Shown here piece by piece: positions 1 through 8,304 of a stretch of 64,000 nt of DNA (positions are counted from its first letter, which is position 1; each line of letters starts with the position of its first letter). The stretch is from Sphaerotilus natans (GTDB lineage: Bacteria > Pseudomonadota > Gammaproteobacteria > Burkholderiales > Burkholderiaceae_C). The translations under genes and the position numbers were made by a program. Location of the stretch: the NCBI RefSeq assembly GCF_900156335.1, contig NZ_FTMZ01000021.1, forward strand, positions 1-64,000. The letters are read 5' to 3'. The notes under the pieces are model-generated. The model did no database searches. It saw only the letters and a list, made by a program, of their open reading frames with translations, and was not told where the DNA came from.

Positions 1-19
1 TCGCACACGCGGTGGTGAC

Positions 20-95
20 GGGCTCTTAGCTCAGTTGGTAGAGCAGCGGACTCTTAATCCGTAGGTCGAGTGTTCGAGTCACTCAGGGCCCACCA
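20..95 (+). tRNA. tRNA-Lys (CTT anticodon)
   Basis: A full cloverleaf is readable: 7-bp acceptor stem (GGGCTCT with AGGGCCC, one T-G wobble), a D arm with AGTTGGTAGA, an anticodon loop CTCTTAA giving anticodon CTT, and a T arm GAGTG/CACTC around TTCGAGT. The 3' CCA is genome-encoded at 93-95. The anticodon reads the AAG lysine codon, which suits a high-GC genome. Confidence 0.96.
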
Positions 96-131
96 AAACA
101 AAAGACGCAGCAAGCGTTCAGCAACAAGGAT

Positions 132-157
132 TTGGCAGCAGTGCCAAGTCGTTTTTT
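132..157 (+). terminator. Possible terminator downstream of tRNA-Lys
   Basis: TTGGCA-GCAG-TGCCAA forms a 6-bp stem with a tetraloop, followed after GTCG by six T residues. It lies 37 bases after the tRNA and before the next gene, so it probably ends the tRNA transcript. The stem is short and four bases separate it from the T run, so the call is moderate. Confidence 0.5.
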
Positions 158-231
158 GCTTTGGCACCGGGTTTGCTGCCGTAACCCCACGCCGCATTCC
201 CCTTTCCCGTTTCTGCGACCATGCGCCGGCC

Positions 232-1107
232 ATGAAACGCCTGTCTGCGCTGAGTTTCCTGCTGATCCTGTCTTCCGCGCTGGCGCTGCTGTCGGCGGGC
301 TGCACCTCGCTGGACGAGCGTCAGCGGGCCTGGATCTTCCAGCCCTCGGACCGCAGCTGGGGGCGCGCCGAGGAGATCGCGCGGGGCATGGACGAGGTCT
401 GGATCGACTTCCATTCCGCCGAGACCGGTCGGCCGGTGCGGCTGCATGGCCTGTGGAGCGCGCACGAGCGCTTTGCCCGTGACCCGCAGGCGCCGGTGCT
501 GCTCTATCTGCACGGGGCGCGCTTCAATGTGGTGGGCTCGGCGGCGCGGGCGCAGCGGCTGCGGCAGCTCGGCTTCTCGGTGCTGGCGATCGACTACCGC
601 GGCTTTGGCCGCAGCAGCGACGAGCTGCCCTCGGAGACGCTGGCCCTGGAGGACGCCCGGGCGGCCTGGGACTGGCTGGCCCGCGAGCATCCCGGGCGGC
701 CGCGCTACATCTTCGGGCACTCGCTGGGCGGGGCGATCGCGATCGACCTGGCCACCCGGGTGGCGGACGAGGCCGGCACGCTGGTGGAGGGGACCTTCAC
801 CTCGATTCCGGAGGTGGTCGCCTCCTACCGCTGGGGCTGGCTGCCGCTGGAGCCGCTGATCACCCAGCGTTTCGCCTCGGTCGAGCGGGTCGCGCAGATC
901 GGCTCGCCGTTGCTGGTGGTGCATGGCAGCGAGGACCGCACCATCCGGCCGGAGCTGGGCCGGCGCCTGTTCGAGGCCGCGCGCGGCCCCAAGCGCTTCG
1001 AGCTGGTCGAGGGCGGCACCCACCACAACACCAATGCCATCGGTCTGGCGCAGTACCGGGTGGCGATGGCGGAGCTGTTCGGCCTGAGCGTGCCGGCGGC
1101 GCCCTGA
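232..1107 (+). CDS. Alpha/beta hydrolase lipoprotein
   Basis: A 291-residue serine hydrolase probably anchored to a membrane by lipid. The start at 232 is chosen because it begins a lipoprotein signal (MKRL, then a hydrophobic stretch) ending in the lipobox LSAGC near residue 23. The fold is of the S33/BEM46-like (YfhR) alpha/beta-hydrolase group: an HGARFN strand-turn near the oxyanion hole, the nucleophile elbow GHSLGG, a later VHGSEDRTI segment carrying the acid and GGTHHNT carrying the catalytic histidine. Substrate unknown; an esterase, lipase or peptidase role is possible. It is convergent with the synthetase gene to its right, so there is no operon evidence for function. Confidence 0.85.
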   Translation: MKRLSALSFLLILSSALALLSAGCTSLDERQRAWIFQPSDRSWGRAEEIARGMDEVWIDFHSAETGRPVRLHGLWSAHERFARDPQAPVLLYLHGARFNVVGSAARAQRLRQLGFSVLAIDYRGFGRSSDELPSETLALEDARAAWDWLAREHPGRPRYIFGHSLGGAIAIDLATRVADEAGTLVEGTFTSIPEVVASYRWGWLPLEPLITQRFASVERVAQIGSPLLVVHGSEDRTIRPELGRRLFEAARGPKRFELVEGGTHHNTNAIGLAQYRVAMAELFGLSVPAAP

Positions 1108-1138
1108 GCGCGTCCGGCCTGGCCGCCACACGGGCCGC

Positions 1139-4100
1139 TCAGCACGCCCCGCCGGTCGCCTGCGCCGGGTTGCCCTGCCAGCGGCTGCCGGCCTCGAGCT
1201 GCTCGCCCTTCATCACGAAGGATTCCGGCGCGATCCGCGCCTGCGGGCCGACCTGCACGCCGTAGTGCACGAAGGCACGCTCGCCCAGCGTGACCTGGTC
1301 GCCCAGCACGATGCGGCCGGACTTGAACAGGCCGTCCTCCAGCGAATGCCCCTGGATCAGCGACTGATCGCCCAGCGTGACGTGATCGCCCAGCGTGGTC
1401 ATCGTCTTCTCGACGATGGAGGCGCCGTCGTCGAAGAGCTGCCGCCCGACCCGCACACCCAGCATCCGCCACAGCAGGCCCATGAACGGCGTGCCGCGCA
1501 GCGCGGTCATCAGCACGCCGTCGCCGGCGAAGCCGAGCTTCCAGAAGCGCTCATGGCGCCAGAAGCCGGGCTCCAGGATCGAGCAGGTCAGCGGCTCGAG
1601 CCGGCGCCAGCCCAGGCTGGCGCGATCGACCAGCACGAACCACAGCAGTTCCAGCACGATCGCCACCAGCGTGCCTGCCGCCAGCGACAGCGCCGGCGGC
1701 AGGCCTGGCACACCGACATAGGCGCCATACAGCACCATCGCCACCAGCGCCGCGCCGACGCCGTGCGCGCCGACGAAGAGCAGCATCGTCAGCCGGTTGA
1801 CCCGGGTCTTGCGCCGCAGCGCCTGCGCCCGCCAGGCCGGATCGCTCCAGCGCGGATCGGGCCGGTCGCGCAGCACCGAGCGCGGGATCTCGAAGGCCGG
1901 CGAGCCGAGCAGGCCGATGTTCTCGCGCCGCGGCCCGTCCAGCGGCACCATCACCCGGGTGGCCAGCAGGCAGTTGTCGCCCAGCGGTGCGCCGGTGGGC
2001 AGCAGCACCGCATTGCCGGCGAAGCTGCGCGCGCCCAGCCGGGTCGGGCCGACGCGCCAGCCGCCCGGGCCCTGCTCGACCTGGGCCATCGTCAGCCCGT
2101 CGGAGACCATCGCGCCCGGGCCGAAGTGGCTCAGTCCGGGCAGGTTATGCTGCTGCGTCAGGCCGAAGTTCGAGCCGGTCTGCTCGATGCCGCCGACGAA
2201 GCGGTAGCCGACCACCGCGCGCAGCCAGACCACCACATCCGGACTGTCGCCGGCCAGCATGTTGTGCCAGCGCGAGTTGCTCCAGGCGGTGATCAGGCCG
2301 AGCAGCCAGTGGTGCAGACCGTAGAAGCGGTACAGCCGCCCCGGCACGATCGCCCGCGACAGCCACCGCGGCAGCGTGGCCATCAGCAGCGCCCACAGCG
2401 TCATGCCGCCCAGCAGCGCCAGCGCGCCGCCCAGCGCGACACCGCCCAGATCGGCCCAGTGCGCCGCATGGCCGTGGCCGAGCAGATGCAGGTCGAAGCG
2501 CTCCTCGAGGCGTCGTCCCGGCTCGCCCGACAGCAGCCACAGCCCCCACAGCGGCAGCGGCAGCGACACGCTGCCCAGCACCAGCAGCTGCCACAGCGCA
2601 TACAGCCGGCGGCGCAGCGCCGTCGGCCGCGGCTGCGCCGGCACCCGGCAGAAGTCGGTGGCGGTCGGCTGGGCGGGCACGCCGTGCGCATGCATGCCGG
2701 CGGCCAGCGTCTGACCGCGCAGCAGCGCCGAGGCATGGCCGAGCTGGCTGCCGTCCTGCATGCGGGTGTCGATGTCGAGCAGCGCATGGTCGCCGACATG
2801 GCAGCCGCGACCGACCTCGACCGGGCCGACGAGGATCCGGCCGGCCTCGGCCCGGCAGCCGGGCAGGCGCACCTGGCGGCCGATCAGGCTGTCGTCGCCG
2901 ATGCGGATCAGGTCGGTGCAGACCGGCAGCACCGGGGTGGCGATGTGCGCGTGCGCGCTGACCTGCGCGCCCAGCAGCCGCAGATAGCCGTTGAGCAGCG
3001 GCGAGCCCGCGAACATCACCATCGGGTTGAAGCGCATCAGCTGGCGCACCGCCCACCAGCGCAGATGGCGGCCGCTCCACAGCGGGAAGCTGCCGGCCTG
3101 CCAGCGGCCGACCAGCAGCCACTTCAGCGCCACCGGCAGCAGCACCGCCAGCGCCCACAGCGCCGAGCCGGCCAGCGCGGCCCGCAGATAGGCCTGCAGC
3201 GCATCGGTGGCGGTCAGCAGCCAGTCCATGCCGATCAGCAGGGCCTGGAAGTGGATCGTCAGCCAGGCCAGCGCCATCAGCACCTGGGCCAGGCCGCAGC
3301 CCAGATAGGCAGCGCGCGACGCGCAGGCGGGTGCCTCGGCCTGCGACTGAGGGACGGGATCGGCCGAGGTGGCGGTGGCCATGGTGGTGGCCGCGGTCTG
3401 CTCCAGATGCGCCGAGAGCGCCCGCAGGCTGGGATGCGCGTAGATCGCGCGCATCGTCACGTCGCTGCGCCCGAGCTGGCGGCGCAGCCGCGCGCCGAAT
3501 CCCGCCATCAGCAGCGAATTGGCGCCCAGGTCATCGAAGAAATGGGCGGTGGCCGACAGCTCGTGCGCCGCGCTGCCGAGCGTGGCCGCCAGCGCGGCCG
3601 CCAGCGTCTGCTCGGTGCCCGGGCGCGGCCGCTCGGCCGGATCCATCGCCTCGGCGCCGCCGGACAGCGCCGGCGCGCGCGGCGCGGGCAGCGCCTTGCG
3701 GTCGGCCTTGTCGCTGGCCAGCATCGGCATCTCGTCGAGCTGCTCGTACAGGCGCGGCACCATGTAGTCGGGCAGCTGCGTGCGCAGCGCCTCGCGCAGT
3801 CCGGCCGGGGAGGGCGGATCGGGCCAGCCGGGGCGCACCGTCCAGTAGGCCACCAGCTCGACCTGGCCGGGCGCGGCCGACCAGGTGTGCACCACCGCCT
3901 GGCGCACGCCGGGCTGGGCCATCAGCACCGACTCGATCTCGGTCAGCTCGATGCGGTAGCCGCGGATCTTGACCTGGGTGTCGATGCGGCCGAGGTACTC
4001 GATCCGCCCGTCCTCGCGCAGGCGGCCGAGGTCGCCGGTGCGGTAGAGCCGCCCCGACGGATTCGGGTCCACGCCGACGAAGTCGTCGAGAAAGACCCGG

Positions 4101-5281
4101 GCGGTCTGCTCCGGCCGGTTCAGGTAGCCGCGCGCCACGCCCGCGCCGGCGATGACGATCTCGCCGGTCTCGCCAGCCGGCAGCACCCGGGGCGCCTCCG
4201 GGTCGAGGATCAGCACGCTGTAGGTCGGCAGCGGCCGGCCGATGGTGACCGGCGCGGCCGGATCGAGCACCTCCAGCGTCGCGGTGACGGTGGTCTCGGT
4301 CGGGCCGTAGGCGTTGAGCATGCGCCGCGCCGGCGTGGCCCAGCGCTGCACCAGATCGCGCGGACAGGCCTCGCCCGAGACGATCAGCAGCCGCAGATCG
4401 GGCAGATCCTCCTCGAGCGTGGCCAGCGCGGTGGGCACGCAGCACAGCGCGGTGATGCGCCGCCGGCGCAGGAACTCGCCCAGATCGGCGCCGAGCAGGC
4501 TGGTGCCGCTCTGGTTCGGATGCAGCGTCGCGCCTACGCTCAGCGGCACCCAGGTCTCCTCGACCGCGAAGTCGAAGGCCATCGTCAGGCCCTGGTAGAC
4601 CTGGTCGTCGGCGCGGTAGCCGTAGGTCTCGGCGGCGACCCGCACGAAGTTGCAGATCTGCGAGTGATCGATCGGCACGCCTTTCGGGCGTCCGGTCGAG
4701 CCGGAGGTGTAGATGACGTAGCACAGCGCATCAGCCACGCCGGGCTCGGGATCGGGGTCGCGGGTGGGCAGGCGGGCGGTGTCGACACGCGCCAGCGCCG
4801 CCTCCAGCGCCGGGTCGTCCAGGCACAGCCCCGGCACGCCCAGCCCGGCCAGCCGGTCGGCATGGCGCTGCACCGACAGCACCCGGCCGACCTCGGCATC
4901 GGCGCAGATGAAGGCGCAGCGCTCGTCCGGAAAGCCCGGGTCGAGCGGCACATAGGCCGCGCCGGCCTTGAGCACCGCCAGCATCGCCACATGGCCGTGC
5001 ACCGTCTTGTCGAACAGCAGCGCGACCCGCTCGCCCGGGCGCAGGCCCAGCCCGTCGCGCAGATGCCGGGCCAGCCGGTTGGCGCGCCGGTCCAGGTCCG
5101 CGTAGCTGACCGGGCCGTCGTCGGTCTGCAGCGCGGCGGCGCGCTCGGCGCGGCCCTCGCGGGCCCAGGCATCGCAGCGGGCCTCGAACAGATGGTGCAG
5201 CCGCTCGTGCGGCCGCCAGCGCAGGCGGTGATCGGCATCGGCCTGCTGCAGCAGGGCCGGCGGCGGGGTCAGGCGGTCCAT
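1139..5281 (-). CDS. Pls/PosA-type single-module peptide synthetase
   Basis: A 1380-residue membrane-bound NRPS-like enzyme. Residues about 25-530 are an adenylation domain: YTSGSTGRPKG near residue 193, an A4-like segment AFDFAVEETW, the NAYGPTE motif and a GYRIE motif. A carrier domain follows, with the phosphopantetheine serine in GANSLL near residue 589. The remaining half is the Pls/PosA terminal architecture: about six membrane segments (near 665-725, 885-975 and 1165-1220) separating tandem hexapeptide-repeat acyltransferase-like domains. In epsilon-poly-lysine synthetase (Pls) this half condenses one amino acid repeatedly without a normal condensation or thioesterase domain. The A4 segment keeps the Asp that binds the alpha-amino group and has a Glu four residues later, which would suit a cationic side chain. 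It lies 28 bases downstream of a diaminobutyrate aminotransferase gene, so L-2,4-diaminobutyrate is the inferred substrate. Product unproven. Confidence 0.9.
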   Translation of the reverse strand: MDRLTPPPALLQQADADHRLRWRPHERLHHLFEARCDAWAREGRAERAAALQTDDGPVSYADLDRRANRLARHLRDGLGLRPGERVALLFDKTVHGHVAMLAVLKAGAAYVPLDPGFPDERCAFICADAEVGRVLSVQRHADRLAGLGVPGLCLDDPALEAALARVDTARLPTRDPDPEPGVADALCYVIYTSGSTGRPKGVPIDHSQICNFVRVAAETYGYRADDQVYQGLTMAFDFAVEETWVPLSVGATLHPNQSGTSLLGADLGEFLRRRRITALCCVPTALATLEEDLPDLRLLIVSGEACPRDLVQRWATPARRMLNAYGPTETTVTATLEVLDPAAPVTIGRPLPTYSVLILDPEAPRVLPAGETGEIVIAGAGVARGYLNRPEQTARVFLDDFVGVDPNPSGRLYRTGDLGRLREDGRIEYLGRIDTQVKIRGYRIELTEIESVLMAQPGVRQAVVHTWSAAPGQVELVAYWTVRPGWPDPPSPAGLREALRTQLPDYMVPRLYEQLDEMPMLASDKADRKALPAPRAPALSGGAEAMDPAERPRPGTEQTLAAALAATLGSAAHELSATAHFFDDLGANSLLMAGFGARLRRQLGRSDVTMRAIYAHPSLRALSAHLEQTAATTMATATSADPVPQSQAEAPACASRAAYLGCGLAQVLMALAWLTIHFQALLIGMDWLLTATDALQAYLRAALAGSALWALAVLLPVALKWLLVGRWQAGSFPLWSGRHLRWWAVRQLMRFNPMVMFAGSPLLNGYLRLLGAQVSAHAHIATPVLPVCTDLIRIGDDSLIGRQVRLPGCRAEAGRILVGPVEVGRGCHVGDHALLDIDTRMQDGSQLGHASALLRGQTLAAGMHAHGVPAQPTATDFCRVPAQPRPTALRRRLYALWQLLVLGSVSLPLPLWGLWLLSGEPGRRLEERFDLHLLGHGHAAHWADLGGVALGGALALLGGMTLWALLMATLPRWLSRAIVPGRLYRFYGLHHWLLGLITAWSNSRWHNMLAGDSPDVVVWLRAVVGYRFVGGIEQTGSNFGLTQQHNLPGLSHFGPGAMVSDGLTMAQVEQGPGGWRVGPTRLGARSFAGNAVLLPTGAPLGDNCLLATRVMVPLDGPRRENIGLLGSPAFEIPRSVLRDRPDPRWSDPAWRAQALRRKTRVNRLTMLLFVGAHGVGAALVAMVLYGAYVGVPGLPPALSLAAGTLVAIVLELLWFVLVDRASLGWRRLEPLTCSILEPGFWRHERFWKLGFAGDGVLMTALRGTPFMGLLWRMLGVRVGRQLFDDGASIVEKTMTTLGDHVTLGDQSLIQGHSLEDGLFKSGRIVLGDQVTLGERAFVHYGVQVGPQARIAPESFVMKGEQLEAGSRWQGNPAQATGGAC

Positions 5282-5309
5282 GACGGGCGCGATCCAGGCC
5301 TGGTCCGTG

Positions 5310-6611
5310 TCAGGCGGCGCGGCGCAGCGTGCCGGCCACCGCGTCGGCCACCGCGCCGTGCAGCAGCGCCAGACCCTGCTCGAGCAGCGGCAGCGGGGTG
5401 TTCAGCGGCGCGAGCACCTTGAGCACCTGGTCATGCGCGCCCGATGTCTCGATGATCAGGCCGCGCTCGAAGGCCAGCGTGCACACCCGCGCGGCCAGAT
5501 CGCCGCCGAGCACGTCCAGGCCCTGCATCATGCCGCGCCCCTTCAGCCGGGCGCCGGGCACCTCGCGGGCGATGCGCTCCAGATGCGCGTGCACCAGCGC
5601 GGCACGGCGGGCGATCTCGTCGGTGAAGCCGGGCTCGCGCCAGTAGGTGTCGAGCGCGGCGGCGGCGGTGACGAAGGCATGGGTGTTGCCTCGGAAGGTG
5701 CCGTTGTGCTCGGCGGGCTGCCAGCGATCGTGATCCGGATGCACCAGCACCAGCGCCATCGGCAGGCCGAAGCCCGACAGCGACTTCGACATCACCACCA
5801 GATCGGGCACCACGCCCATGCCGTCGAAGCTGAAGAACGGCCCGGTGCGGCCGCAGCCGGCCTGCACGTCATCGATGATCAGCAGCGCGCCGTGCTGCCG
5901 CGCCAGCAGCGCGATGCGCTGCACCCAGGCGGCGGAGGCCGCGTTGAGCCCCCCCTCGCCCTGGACCGTCTCCAGCAGGATGGCCGCCGGCGCATCGACG
6001 CCGCCGGACGGGTCCTCGAGCAGCTGCGCCAGCAGCGCGCTGGTGTCCAGCCCCTCGCCGTGGTAGCCGTCGAACGGCACCCGGGTGACGCCCGACAGCG
6101 GCAGCCCCATGCGGTTGTAGCGGTTGCCGGTGGTCGCCAGCGCGCCCATCGTCACGCCGTGATAGCCGTTGGTGAAGGCGATGACGTTGTGCCGGCCGGT
6201 GACCTTGCGGGCCAGCTTGAGCGCGGCCTCCACCGCATTGGTGCCGGTCGGGCCGGTGAACTGCACCCGGTGCGGCAGGCCGCGCGGCTGCAGGATCAGC
6301 GTCTCGAAGCGTTCCAGGAAATCGCGCTTGGCCGCCGAGTGCAGGTCCAGCCCCATCGCCAGGCCATCCGCGCCGATGTGGCGCAGCAGCGCCTCCTTCA
6401 TCGCCGGCTCGTTGTGGCCGTAGTTCAGCGCGGCGCAGCCGGCCAGGAAGTCGATGTACTCGCGGCCGCTCTCGTCGCGCATCAGGCTGCCGCGTGCGGA
6501 GGTGAACACCGTGTCGAAGCGGCGGCAGTAGCCGCGCACGGCGGACTCCCGGCGCGCGAAGACGGCGCGGTCCTGCGGTCCGGTCGGTGCGATGGCGGGA
6601 ATCGGATTCAT
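5310..6611 (-). CDS. ectB: Diaminobutyrate--2-oxoglutarate aminotransferase (EctB/PvdH type)
   Basis: A class-III PLP aminotransferase of 433 residues that should convert L-aspartate semialdehyde plus glutamate to L-2,4-diaminobutyrate. Family marks include FTGPTGTNAVEAALK for cofactor phosphate binding, IIDDVQAGCGRTG with the cofactor Asp, and MSKSLSGFGLPM with the Schiff-base lysine at about 276. The start at 6611 is preceded by AGGAGA at good spacing; a longer reading to 6659 has no such site. EctA and EctC are absent nearby, so ectoine synthesis is unlikely. The partner is the adjacent Pls-like synthetase, as PvdH supplies diaminobutyrate to pyoverdine synthesis. The exact name (EctB, Dat or PvdH) cannot be settled by eye. 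Confidence 0.9.
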   Translation of the reverse strand: MNPIPAIAPTGPQDRAVFARRESAVRGYCRRFDTVFTSARGSLMRDESGREYIDFLAGCAALNYGHNEPAMKEALLRHIGADGLAMGLDLHSAAKRDFLERFETLILQPRGLPHRVQFTGPTGTNAVEAALKLARKVTGRHNVIAFTNGYHGVTMGALATTGNRYNRMGLPLSGVTRVPFDGYHGEGLDTSALLAQLLEDPSGGVDAPAAILLETVQGEGGLNAASAAWVQRIALLARQHGALLIIDDVQAGCGRTGPFFSFDGMGVVPDLVVMSKSLSGFGLPMALVLVHPDHDRWQPAEHNGTFRGNTHAFVTAAAALDTYWREPGFTDEIARRAALVHAHLERIAREVPGARLKGRGMMQGLDVLGGDLAARVCTLAFERGLIIETSGAHDQVLKVLAPLNTPLPLLEQGLALLHGAVADAVAGTLRRAA

Positions 6612-6726
6612 GTCGAGTCTCCTGAGGCCGGGTGGGTTGGAGATGACAGTGTGAATCAATGAAACAATTGGTAAATTTTGTTTACATTATCACGATGGAA
6701 CCGATTTTCTGGGCGTTCTTCGGCGC
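6612..6726 (-). promoter_or_regulatory. AT-rich leader of ectB with inverted repeat
   Basis: This 115-base gap before the aminotransferase is markedly AT-rich compared with its surroundings. It contains the inverted repeat GTAAATTTTGTTTAC at 6671-6685. It probably carries a promoter and a regulator site for ectB and the synthetase gene, in addition to any read-through from the receptor promoter. No known operator consensus is matched with confidence. Confidence 0.4.
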
Positions 6727-8217
6727 TCAGCGCGGCACGCACCAGCCCTCGCGCGGCGGTGGCGCACCGAGGCGGCAGGGGCCGCCCGGGCGCGGTGCGG
6801 GCTCGGTCCGATCGGCCCCAGGGGGCAGGGGAGCCATGGCGGGTGCCGAGGCGGGCTCGATCGCTGGCCGCTGCGGCCGCTGGCCGGCGGCCAGCGCCAG
6901 GCGCCAGCGCGCCAGCTGAACCCGGCTGTCGGCGCGCTGCAGCGCGATGCGGGCTTCGGTCTCGTACAGCATCGCGTCGGCCAGATCGGTGGCCGAGGCG
7001 TCGCTGTCGCGGTGGCGGCCCAGTTCGGTGAAGAGCAGCGCGCGCCGGGTGCGCAGCACATCGGCATGGGCCTGCCGCAGCGCATCGGCGTGCCGCAGCA
7101 CCAGCAGGTGCTCCCAGGCGGTCAGGGTGGCGTCGCGCCGCACGCTGTCCAGCGCCGCCAGGGCCGCCTCATGCTCGGCGCGTGCCGCGCGGACCTGCGC
7201 GGCCTGCGCACCGCCGTCGAGCAGCGGCAGGCTCAGGGTCAGCGCGGCCTGCCGGGCGCCGCCGCTCAGGCGACCGCTCTCCAGCGTGGGATCGTCACGC
7301 CGACCCGCCCCGATCCGCGCCGACATCGACAGCGAGGGGCGTCCTGCCCGCTCGCTCTGGACGCGCGCGGCCTGCGCCGCGGCGGCGCGTGCCCGTGCGG
7401 CCCGCAGCTCGGGATGCTCGCGCTCGACCGCTTCCAGCCACTGCGGCATCTGCTGCGCCACCTCGCCGGGCGAACTGGCTGGAGAGGTTTCCGACGAAGG
7501 CGGCGGCAGCCGCCAGACGGTGCCGGCCGGCGCACCAAGCCGCCAGGCCAGACGCCCCTGGGCCAGCGCCACGGCTTCCTCGGCCTCCAGCCGGGCGAGC
7601 CGGGCCTGCTCCAGCGCCAGCCGGGCCTCGATCACGTCGGCATGATCGGGGCCGTCGGCGCGGCGGTTGCGCAGGCGTGATTGGCGCTGCAGCTCGGCCA
7701 GCCGCAGCTCCAGATCGCGCCACAGCCGCAGCCCCTCGCTGTCGTCGAGCGCGGTCCGGTGCGCCTCGGCCGTCTCGATCAGCACGGTCTGCACCGTCGC
7801 GTCATGGCTGGCGGCGGCCTCGATCAGCTGCTGCCGCGCCGCGTCCTGCGCCGCCTCGCGCTGGCCGCCGTCGAGCAGCAGCCAGTCCAGCTCCAGCGCG
7901 ATCGAGCGGCTGCGCCCGGTGGCATCGGCCCAGGCACCCGACTGCCGGCCCAGATCGAGCCGGGCGCCCAGCACCGGCGCGCGTGCGGCCTGCTGGAGCT
8001 GTTCGCGCGCGGCCTGGGCCTGCAGCAGCGCGCTGCTCTGGCGGGTGCGCGGGTCGTGGCAGAGCGCGCGGCTCATCGCCTCGGCCAGCGTGAGCAGGCT
8101 GCCCGGTGCAGGCAGCGTGCAGGCCTGCGCCGACGGCATCAGGCCCAAGGCCATCGCGGTCACCGCCAGGCCTGCGCGCACCGAAGCGGCAAGGCCCGAC
8201 GGGGGCCGGGAGAACAT
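6727..8217 (-). CDS. TolC-family outer-membrane efflux protein
   Basis: About 496 residues. The start at 8217 gives a normal signal peptide (MFSRPPSG, hydrophobic core, AQA before the mature Cys); a longer frame to 8262 exists and neither start has a strong ribosome site. The mature protein is Ala/Gln/Arg/Leu-rich with two similar halves of long helices, each with the TolC-type pattern of LxL barrel strands (ARLDLGRQSG; SMSARIGAGR, LTLSLPLLDGG). The C-terminal tail after about residue 450 is Pro-rich. It should form an outer-membrane exit duct. Its position between a TonB receptor and the diaminobutyrate genes suggests export of the product of that cluster. No inner-membrane pump or HlyD-type adaptor lies beside it, so it may pair with a pump encoded elsewhere. 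Confidence 0.82.
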   Translation of the reverse strand: MFSRPPSGLAASVRAGLAVTAMALGLMPSAQACTLPAPGSLLTLAEAMSRALCHDPRTRQSSALLQAQAAREQLQQAARAPVLGARLDLGRQSGAWADATGRSRSIALELDWLLLDGGQREAAQDAARQQLIEAAASHDATVQTVLIETAEAHRTALDDSEGLRLWRDLELRLAELQRQSRLRNRRADGPDHADVIEARLALEQARLARLEAEEAVALAQGRLAWRLGAPAGTVWRLPPPSSETSPASSPGEVAQQMPQWLEAVEREHPELRAARARAAAAQAARVQSERAGRPSLSMSARIGAGRRDDPTLESGRLSGGARQAALTLSLPLLDGGAQAAQVRAARAEHEAALAALDSVRRDATLTAWEHLLVLRHADALRQAHADVLRTRRALLFTELGRHRDSDASATDLADAMLYETEARIALQRADSRVQLARWRLALAAGQRPQRPAIEPASAPAMAPLPPGADRTEPAPRPGGPCRLGAPPPREGWCVPR

Positions 8218-8304
8218 CAGTGAGAAGGGCACGGCAGGACAGGCAAGTCGCAAAGGACACATCCTGTCACAAGTCGGTGACCTGGCGGCGAAGCCGCGAA
8301 GACC

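Noticed and set aside
70-231. Longer start for the lipoprotein hydrolase overlapping the tRNA gene
   Set aside because: It would begin inside tRNA-Lys and bury the lipoprotein signal peptide; ATG 232 gives a proper lipobox.
1265-5422. 1385-codon open frame opposite the synthetase gene
   Set aside because: Gln/Arg/His-rich shadow without motifs; the minus-strand frame has clear adenylation, carrier and acyltransferase domains.
5310-6611. Ectoine biosynthesis operon
   Set aside because: Only the EctB-type aminotransferase is present; EctA and EctC are missing and the partner is a Pls-like synthetase.
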